From positions 1 through 64,000 of the forward strand of contig JAMOLT010000009.1 of NCBI GenBank assembly GCA_027068915.1: a stretch of 64,000 nucleotides of DNA. The letters are read 5' to 3'. This document shows, in pieces, positions 53,651 through 60,986 of the stretch. Both the position numbers and the translations under genes were made by a program. The notes below the pieces were generated by a model that was given only the letters and a program-made list of their open reading frames with translations, was not told the origin of the DNA and did no database searches. Position 1 is the stretch's first letter, and each line of letters opens with the position of its first letter. Source of the stretch: Sedimenticola sp. GTDB lineage: Bacteria; Pseudomonadota; Gammaproteobacteria; Chromatiales; Chromatiaceae.

Positions 53651-54316
53651 ATGATGAAAGTCAAAGAACATATTGCTCAGGAAGTTAAAAAGATAGCCAC
53701 CCAAGGCAAGGCCGTTGATGAAAAAGTGGTCGCTTTCGTGAAATCCGATTTTCAGAAGATTCTGGCTGATAGTGAAAAAGCCGGACAGTCGATCAAGCAG
53801 TCGACCAAAGAAATGCTTGAAGGTGTAGAGACAGGTCTCAGGGCTGCTGGGCATAAAACGGAGGATATCGTTTCCAGATCGGCCAATGCCATTGCTGATG
53901 CCACGCACGATATCACGGTGCAATCACTGGATGCTGCGCGCTCCACTGCCAATGATGCCAAGGCCTTGCTGGACAAGGCCGTGGATAAATCCTTTGACGA
54001 CATGGACAAAATAAAGGCCACCACCAAGGCAGGGATGGATAAGGCGTACGCCGCGTTGCAGGAGAAAACGGCTGCAGAAAAACAAAAGCTGAATGAGGTT
54101 GGTGAGGGTATCAAGGAATACGCTGGAAACAAGGCCCATGAGCTGACTGATGCCACGCGCAGTGCGCTGCATAAAAGCGCAGAAAAAAGTATAGATCACC
54201 TGCAGGTACTGACGGAAGTGAGTGAAGCGCACGGCAAGAGGTTGTTGCACCATAGCCACGCCAAAGTGAGTGAGTGGCTGGAAATGCTGAAGAACAAGGT
54301 GCATCACAAGACATAG
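53651..54316 (+). CDS. Ala/Lys/Glu-rich amphipathic helical (LEA/apolipoprotein-like) protein
   Basis: long heptad-like helical sequence without Cys or Pro-rich regions. Confidence 0.8.
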   Translation: MMKVKEHIAQEVKKIATQGKAVDEKVVAFVKSDFQKILADSEKAGQSIKQSTKEMLEGVETGLRAAGHKTEDIVSRSANAIADATHDITVQSLDAARSTANDAKALLDKAVDKSFDDMDKIKATTKAGMDKAYAALQEKTAAEKQKLNEVGEGIKEYAGNKAHELTDATRSALHKSAEKSIDHLQVLTEVSEAHGKRLLHHSHAKVSEWLEMLKNKVHHKT

Positions 54317-54376
54317 TTCGAGAAGCTTTTGATTTCTTGATGACGACAAGTAAGCTCATTAAAAGGAAATGCGCAC

Positions 54377-54538
54377 ATGAGTCACAAAAACAGTTTTGTC
54401 GTCATCCAGTATGAAACAACCTTAAAATCAGATAAGTTCCTGCTCATCGCCCATGGTAGCCAGGATGAAATTACACATGCCAGCGGCGTTCCTGGCACCA
54501 CCTATGAAGTGGAAGTGGCCGTGCACGTTTCAGCATAA
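54377..54538 (+). CDS. small hypothetical protein (53 aa)
   Basis: translated directly: MSHKNSFVVIQYETTLKSDKFLLIAHGSQDEITHASGVPGTTYEVEVAVHVSA; below ORF-track cutoff. Confidence 0.6.
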   Translation: MSHKNSFVVIQYETTLKSDKFLLIAHGSQDEITHASGVPGTTYEVEVAVHVSA

Positions 54539-54609
54539 TGTCGCTATTTGTGCCGCTGTTATCATTGGTATTCGCCATGCGGGGGCGCCGTTGAAAACAA
54601 AGAGGAATT

Positions 54610-55953
54610 ATGGACAAACGAGAATCACCTGAAATAAAAGCATTTGGTCTCTGGAGTGCGGTCTTTCTGGGAATTGGCTCCATGATAGGGGCAGGGATCT
54701 TCATCGTGATCGGTGAGGCAGGTGTGATTGCCGGCAATCTTGTCACGGCTTCATTTTTTATTAGCGGCATCATTGCATTGCTGTGCGGCTATTCCCTGAG
54801 CAAATTCGCCATCCGTTATCCCAGCCGCGGCGGGATCATTGAGTATCTGGTGCAGAGCTATGGAGAAGGGTTCTTCTCTGGTTCACTCGGTATCTTGTTC
54901 TATTTTGCGCAGCTGGTGTCGCTTGCTGCCGTGGCCAAATCTTTTGGCACGTATGCTGCGACTTATATGAGCGGTGGTGTGACACCTTTTTACACTAACA
55001 TTTTTGCTGTGGGTGTCCTGCTTTTTTTTGTGCTCATCAACCTTGCTGGTGCTGCCATGGTGGCCAAAGCAGAAAATGTTATCGTTATCATCAAACTGGG
55101 TGCATTGATTAGTTTTACTGCTGCAGCGCTGTTTTTTATTGACCCATCTCATTTGGCGGTGGATAAGGCGCCGGATGCTATCAATATATTTTATGCATTA
55201 GGCCTGACGTTTTTTGCTTATCAAGGTTTTAGCGTTATTACGAACAGTGTCGAAGATATGCAGGATCCAGGTCGCACCATGCTTCGAGCAATGTTCTGGG
55301 CAATCGGGCTGGTTGCAGTGCTTTATATTACTGTTTCCTTCGCTGTATTTGGTAACTTGTCACTGGATACGATTATAAAAGATAAGGACTTTGCCCTTGC
55401 TGAAGCGGCAAAGCCTGCCCTCGGAGCATGGGGTTTTAAGGTTATGGCAGCGATCGCATTATTAGCAACGGCATCCGCGATTAATGCCACGCTCTATGCC
55501 GTAACGCAGATCAGCTACACTCTGGCCAAAGAAGGTGATCTTCCCGAAGAGTATGACTACCATATTTTTCATAATACGGAAGGGCTTATTATTTCTGCAT
55601 TGCTGATTGTGCCGATGATCCTGTTATTGAATCTGGGGCAAATTGCCACCATTGCAGCGATCTCTGTGCTCCTGATTCAGGGATTTACCCATACCGGGCA
55701 TCTGTTTAAGTGTGAAGAGACTGGCGGCAATCTTTGGTTGATTTTAATGGCTGTCATTGGGGCGTTTGGGGCGGCATGGTTTGCCATTGACTACACATCA
55801 AAGTCGATGCCACATATTATCTACTATATTTCAGGTATATTTTTCATGGCGTTTATCTTTGAAGTAATGCTGCGCTTGTTCAATGACCGGTCTGTGCATA
55901 AACAGATTGTTTCAAGACTTGAAAAAGTGGAAAAGATTCTTTTTAAAAACTAG
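54610..55953 (+). CDS. APC family amino acid permease
   Basis: FGLWSAVFLGIGSMIGAGIFIVIGEAG; 12-TM pattern. Confidence 0.92.
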   Translation: MDKRESPEIKAFGLWSAVFLGIGSMIGAGIFIVIGEAGVIAGNLVTASFFISGIIALLCGYSLSKFAIRYPSRGGIIEYLVQSYGEGFFSGSLGILFYFAQLVSLAAVAKSFGTYAATYMSGGVTPFYTNIFAVGVLLFFVLINLAGAAMVAKAENVIVIIKLGALISFTAAALFFIDPSHLAVDKAPDAINIFYALGLTFFAYQGFSVITNSVEDMQDPGRTMLRAMFWAIGLVAVLYITVSFAVFGNLSLDTIIKDKDFALAEAAKPALGAWGFKVMAAIALLATASAINATLYAVTQISYTLAKEGDLPEEYDYHIFHNTEGLIISALLIVPMILLLNLGQIATIAAISVLLIQGFTHTGHLFKCEETGGNLWLILMAVIGAFGAAWFAIDYTSKSMPHIIYYISGIFFMAFIFEVMLRLFNDRSVHKQIVSRLEKVEKILFKN

Positions 55954-56138
55954 TTTATGTGGTGGCCTTTTCGCGGAAAGCGTTCCGGCTGCACTCCGTT
56001 GAAAAGCCGCCGCTGCCGGGGTGTGAAGAGTATCTGTGGATATCGGTAATCATTCCAGCAAGTACAACCGCTGCTGTTTTGTTTTAAAAAAAGAAGTGAA
56101 AGATAAAGGTATCGTCAGAAACCGATAGAATAACCTCT

Positions 56139-56744
56139 ATGATTGATCCTTTTACAAATTTCCAGGTACTGCAGGAAGGAAGCCAACCGTTCCTTGCTCA
56201 CTATGGCTTGATTCTCGTCTTTGTCGGTGCTCTGCTGGAGGGTGAAACCGTTATTCTTCTGGCGGGTGTGCTCTGTCATCGAGGTGCCGTAGCTTTTGAA
56301 TGGGCTGTGGTTGCGGCTACCTTGGGTGCTTTTACCGGAGATCAACTCTGGTTCCATCTCGGACGTCGCTATGGCCAGGGCGCCTTGTCGCGATTTCCGA
56401 AGCTAGTGAAACAGGCAGACAAGGTGCAGCCCTGGATTAAACAAAAGGCTGACTGGATTGCTGCTGGCTCCCGCTTTGTCTATGGCACCCGTACCGTCGC
56501 CCCGGTGTTATTGGGCCTGCATGGCTATTCACCGATTCGTTTCGCGTTGATCAATAGTCTCAGTGCGAGTATATGGGCAACGGCAGGTGTCGGTGCTGGT
56601 TATCTTGTTGGCGCTGGCGCTGAACAGCTTTTTGGCCAGATCAAACATGTCGAACAATTGTTACTGCTCATTGTCCTGGTGATGCTGGTTCGCTGGTGGT
56701 ACCGATATAGAAAATCGACCCCAACCGCCAGTGCTGGCAAGTAA
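56139..56744 (+). CDS. DedA family membrane protein
   Basis: FVGALLEGETVILLAGVLCHRGAV; GSRFVYGTRTVAPVLLGL. Confidence 0.9.
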   Translation: MIDPFTNFQVLQEGSQPFLAHYGLILVFVGALLEGETVILLAGVLCHRGAVAFEWAVVAATLGAFTGDQLWFHLGRRYGQGALSRFPKLVKQADKVQPWIKQKADWIAAGSRFVYGTRTVAPVLLGLHGYSPIRFALINSLSASIWATAGVGAGYLVGAGAEQLFGQIKHVEQLLLLIVLVMLVRWWYRYRKSTPTASAGK

Positions 56745-58149
56745 CGTGTTCAACAGCAATGAACCATTACATCTTGTCTGGGTCGGCTTGCTGCATAGTG
56801 CTACAGTCATTGGTGTCTTGCTGGCGCTACTGCTGATTTCCAGGGTTCTGCGCAGTCCGCGTATCCCATCGGCAACCATGGGTTGGCTTATCGTGATTAT
56901 TTTTATCCCGCTAATCGGTATCCCGCTTTACCTCCTCTTTGGAGAGCGAAAACTCAGTACCCAGATAAAACAGAAAGGGCAACTGGATCTGCCAGATACG
57001 CCCGACACCTATGACCACTCAATGAATTCATTGCTGATCTCTCTTGGTATTCCTTCATCCAGTGATGGTAATAGCATGAGCTTTCACGAGGATGGAGAGG
57101 TCTCCTGGCAGGCAGTGCTCACACTACTGGAAAATGCTCAGAAAAGTATCGATATTGCTATTTTTATACTGGCGGATGACGAAATTGGAAAGGAAGTGCT
57201 ATCGCTCCTTGAAGACAAGGCGGCCCAAGGCGTTCAGGTGCGGCTGTTGCTTGATGGGGTTGGCTCCTTCGAGTTACCTAAAAAACGCTTGCTTCCACTT
57301 GCAAGGCATGGCGGCCAGATAGCCTGGTTTATTCCGGTGTTGCATCGACCGCTTCGCGGTAGAACTAATTTACGCAATCACAGAAAAATGATTATTGCCG
57401 ATCAGGAAAAAGTCTGGTCTGGTGGGCGTAATCTGGCTTCCGGATACTTTGGTTCTGACTGTTCAGAAAATTGCTGGATAGATCTAAGCTTCACCCAGCA
57501 AGGGGCAATCGTGTCCACTTATCATATGATTTTTGAAGCAGACTGGAACTTTGCAACCCATACGCCGATGAACAGTACGAAGGGTATTTCTCAAACACCA
57601 TCCCATGGAGGGAGCCGTGTGCAGGTCATTCCTTCAGGCCCGGATGTTGCCGACGACCCGATCTATGCGGCCATCTTGATGGCATGCTATATGGCGCGTC
57701 AGCGTATTATGATTGTTACACCCTACTTTATACCTGATGCCGGAGTGCAGGAAGCCCTGAAACTGGCGGCGTTGCGCGGCGTTGTAGTTGACCTGGTATT
57801 GCCTGGGAAATCGAATCACCGCATGGCCGATATTGCTCGCAGCCGTTATTTGCGTGAACTTGCCAAAGCAGGGGGGCGAATCTGGTTTCCGCCCGGTAGT
57901 ATGGTTCACGCCAAAGCGCTGGTCATCGACAATACGTTCGCCATGGCTGGCTCAGCAAATCTGGATATCCGTAGCCTGTTCCTGAATTGTGAGGTGATGA
58001 GTGGTTTCTACAGTGACATTGACATCCAATGGTTAGCGAACTGGCTTGAAGTATTACGCGACCAATCTGTTCGTCATCATCCACAACCAGTGGGGGTATT
58101 CAGGGAAATGCTTGAGGGACTGACGTTGCTGGGCGCGTATCAGCTTTAA
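56731..58149 (+). CDS. cls: cardiolipin synthase
   Basis: two HKD motifs: NHRKMIIADQEKVWSGGRN and VHAKALVIDNTFAMAGSAN. Confidence 0.94.
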   Translation: MLASNVFNSNEPLHLVWVGLLHSATVIGVLLALLLISRVLRSPRIPSATMGWLIVIIFIPLIGIPLYLLFGERKLSTQIKQKGQLDLPDTPDTYDHSMNSLLISLGIPSSSDGNSMSFHEDGEVSWQAVLTLLENAQKSIDIAIFILADDEIGKEVLSLLEDKAAQGVQVRLLLDGVGSFELPKKRLLPLARHGGQIAWFIPVLHRPLRGRTNLRNHRKMIIADQEKVWSGGRNLASGYFGSDCSENCWIDLSFTQQGAIVSTYHMIFEADWNFATHTPMNSTKGISQTPSHGGSRVQVIPSGPDVADDPIYAAILMACYMARQRIMIVTPYFIPDAGVQEALKLAALRGVVVDLVLPGKSNHRMADIARSRYLRELAKAGGRIWFPPGSMVHAKALVIDNTFAMAGSANLDIRSLFLNCEVMSGFYSDIDIQWLANWLEVLRDQSVRHHPQPVGVFREMLEGLTLLGAYQL

Positions 58150-58225
58150 CATCCTGTTAAGGAAGCATACACCCCAGGGACTCAGATAAATCGACCACGA
58201 ACCTTTGGCTGGTGGTCTGTTTCTT

Positions 58226-58984
58226 TCAGGAAAGGTCGTGTTTGTTTTCTAACCGGTGAAGGGCGAGACCAGCCTGATGTTTGAGTGCCCGTAAATCCTT
58301 GACCAGCAGGCTGTCGTTGCTATAGTGAACAATGGCCTCCTTGCGTAGTGTCTGCAGATGCTTATTTACTACCTGCCGCACGGAGCCGAGCATGCGGGCA
58401 AGGGCTTCATGTTTGAGGTCTGCAATGAGGCCTACAGGCAATGGTGAGAGGGGCTGTTCAAAATGACGGCGGGTGTCAGTGTGGCGCAGGATCAGCCGGG
58501 CCAGACGTGAGGCCGTGTCGTACAGGGCCAAGTCTACGGTGAGGGTTTCCATGCTGCGGAGCAGGCTGCCGAGGTAGGGCAGGAAACGCTGATTAAACTC
58601 AGGGTATGCCGATATCCAATGTCTCACGGTATAGATGGGGGCGGAGAGTAACTGCAGATCGTTCATGGCCGTGGGCTCGATGTTGTGCGGCTGACCATCC
58701 AGCAGAGTGATGATATCGAAGCCATCACCCGGACCGAGCAAGAACAAGGTGATACTTCTGCCGGTGTTGGGGTTGCTACGGGTGACCTCAATGCGCCCGT
58801 CAAGGACAATGAAAAAATGTGTCCTCAACATCTCCGTGCTGATAGTCAACCCCTTGCCGTAGGTCTTGTGGTGGAAGACGGATAACATTTCTTCCAGCAT
58901 AGGTTGTGGCAAGCCACTGAACAGTGGCGACTTTTCCAATATGCTTAGATGCAGGGAACTGGCCGAATGGTTGCCCATGCTCAT
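58226..58984 (-). CDS. CRP/FNR-family transcriptional regulator
   Basis: cNMP-binding-like N-terminus and HTH LKHEALARMLGSVRQVVNKHLQTLRKEAIV; start set at ATG 58984. Confidence 0.9.
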   Translation of the reverse strand: MSMGNHSASSLHLSILEKSPLFSGLPQPMLEEMLSVFHHKTYGKGLTISTEMLRTHFFIVLDGRIEVTRSNPNTGRSITLFLLGPGDGFDIITLLDGQPHNIEPTAMNDLQLLSAPIYTVRHWISAYPEFNQRFLPYLGSLLRSMETLTVDLALYDTASRLARLILRHTDTRRHFEQPLSPLPVGLIADLKHEALARMLGSVRQVVNKHLQTLRKEAIVHYSNDSLLVKDLRALKHQAGLALHRLENKHDLS

Positions 58985-59175
58985 GCAGAAATATTGTTCG
59001 GCAGGTAAATGATGATTACAACCCCTTGTTCGTGATGAACGTAATGCAGGGTTGAATGATCCGCCAATCAACGAGCGTTTGCAAGTGCGACGGATAGAGG
59101 TTTTTGGCTTGCTGGCCGGGGAACTACAGCAGGGCAGATTGATATAAATTGCCCGCCCCGCTGAGTTTGTGTGGA

Positions 59176-60453
59176 TCAATATTTATTGTGGATCAAGCCG
59201 CGCAGTCGTGCACGAATGGATTCATAAAGATCTCGCTGTTTAGGGTCTTTTCGGATAATGGCAAGCTCCTTCAATGCCTGGTTCAATTCCTTGCGACTCT
59301 TTTCATCAAGGTTCCCCCGGGCTGCGCTGTCGAGTTCGCTCTTGGCTGTGTCCAGGGCCTGGAAGATGTCTGCTGGGTCGCTCATGGCATAGAACTGCAT
59401 GTTTTCGGCAAAGGCCACATGCTGCTTGGCTTCGATGAGGTCGGCGCGAAGGTCTGCTTTCGGACGTTTTTCTTTCCAACCGATAAAGGCTTTCTCCAGC
59501 TCCCGTTCAACCATGGAATCAATTTTCTTTAAGATCCCCTCGATATTGTTGCCAAAATCCTTGTCATGCTGGTCGAGTTTGACTGCCAGCTTGTCGATCT
59601 GTTTCCCCATCTGACGGATCATATTGAACCGATCCACTGCATCAGTGGTGGTTTTGTCGATGCTTCTTTTGTCCACTTCCAGCCACTTCCTGGCAGCCAG
59701 AAGATCGGCTTTGGCCTCCTCGAAGTTTTTGGCACTATAGTCCTGCCGGGCCAGATAGAGGTTGCTGCGAACCTCTGCAAGGGGAGAGGTGATTTCCATG
59801 GATAGGTAGAGTACGCTGCCTTCAGCCGCTTCCAGTGCCTTGTCGGCCTGCTGGAGATTGCCGTTGGCAAGCGCTTTCTGAGCCGTGGCGATATGCTCTG
59901 CAGTTGATGAGAGGGGTAGATCCATTTCGGTGTAGATCAGCGCTTCCTGTACCGCAACTAGAGCGTTTGTCGCTACTTCCTTATCCCCTTTTTTTAGTGC
60001 CTGTCCTGCTTTTTCCAAATGTTTTCGGGCCAGATGAACTGGGACAATATCCTCAATAGCTGTTAAATCAGAATAGATGGGAATAAGGTCTGTAGTGACA
60101 TCTGCCGGCTTCTTGAAGTTCAGGTGCTCTTTTGCAACTTGGGTGTGTTTAATCGCCTTGGCAGTAGGGCGTGCGTCTTTGATGATCGCCAAGAGTGCCC
60201 CGGCTGCGCCCAATTCTTTCTCCGCCCGGCTCTGGTCTTTGTCGTGAATGGCAGAGCGGGCTTGAGCAATGTGCACCAGGACATTGGCTGCAGAAAAAGA
60301 GACATCATATTGCTGGTGGCTGCTTATGGTGTGCTTGGTGCTGGTATTCTGCGTGGTCTGGTCGGTGCTTTTTGCGGCCATACCTGCAGAGGAAAGTGTG
60401 CCCAGGGAGATTGCGATGAGCAATGGAAGTAGTTTTTTGCGCATTGTTTTCAT
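59176..60453 (-). CDS. YfdX family periplasmic protein
   Basis: signal peptide; repeated helical ALxxxDxxxAxxxLxxA units characteristic of YfdX. Confidence 0.85.
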   Translation of the reverse strand: MKTMRKKLLPLLIAISLGTLSSAGMAAKSTDQTTQNTSTKHTISSHQQYDVSFSAANVLVHIAQARSAIHDKDQSRAEKELGAAGALLAIIKDARPTAKAIKHTQVAKEHLNFKKPADVTTDLIPIYSDLTAIEDIVPVHLARKHLEKAGQALKKGDKEVATNALVAVQEALIYTEMDLPLSSTAEHIATAQKALANGNLQQADKALEAAEGSVLYLSMEITSPLAEVRSNLYLARQDYSAKNFEEAKADLLAARKWLEVDKRSIDKTTTDAVDRFNMIRQMGKQIDKLAVKLDQHDKDFGNNIEGILKKIDSMVERELEKAFIGWKEKRPKADLRADLIEAKQHVAFAENMQFYAMSDPADIFQALDTAKSELDSAARGNLDEKSRKELNQALKELAIIRKDPKQRDLYESIRARLRGLIHNKY

Positions 60454-60541
60454 ATTGCTTATTCCTCTTCATGACAAATAAAACTGATACATGTAAATCC
60501 CCCCAAGGAAGAGAAATTTAGCAATTCCATCTGCTATTGGC

Positions 60542-60557
60542 TGTCACTTAACTGACA
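60542..60557 (-). promoter_or_regulatory. TGTCA-N6-TGACA site upstream of yfdX
   Basis: CTGTCACTTAACTGACAA; -10-like TAAATT at 60515-60520 (minus), 21 bp away. Confidence 0.78.
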
Positions 60558-60589
60558 AATAGAAAAATATTTTATTGGTAATCCTGCAA

Positions 60590-60605
60590 TGCCACGTGGA
60601 TGACA
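60590..60605. promoter_or_regulatory. degenerate second TGTCA-N6-TGACA site (TGCCA-N6-TGACA)
   Basis: TGCCACGTGGATGACA; 48 bp centre-to-centre from the 60542 site. Confidence 0.45.
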
Positions 60606-60687
60606 GGCCGGGTGTCAAGAAAGGGATAGCCCATAGGGCATCTCAAGCGCATAGGCAGCACAACTCGTGTTGTACTGCGTTGGAATT

Positions 60688-60857
60688 AACAGGTTGTTGA
60701 AAATGCTGTTTTTCAATAACCGCTATGCCGTACAAGGATGTGTGGCCATTTCAATGAAAACAAGTCATTGAAAATAGCGGAAAGACAAAATTACTTTTTT
60801 GTCTTTCCGCGTTGAAAAAGAATCTTTAACAGGATTTTGTCAACATCCTGTTAAAGG
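60688..60857. repeat. longest copy of MITE-like repeat family A
   Basis: TTAACAGGTTGTTGAAAA ... CGGAAAGACAAAATTACTTTTTTGTCTTTCCG ... GTCAACATCCTGTTAA; terminal inverted repeats plus inner hairpin. Confidence 0.75.
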
Positions 60858-60986
60858 CTCTTTCAGAGCCGCCCAATCCCCTCTTGGCTGCCGGGTATAC
60901 GCGGTGATTTGCTATTTTACCCACACGATCAGGGGAGGAATCTAAATAGAGATGCCCCGAAAAATTCCAATTTCACAGGGTCGAAT

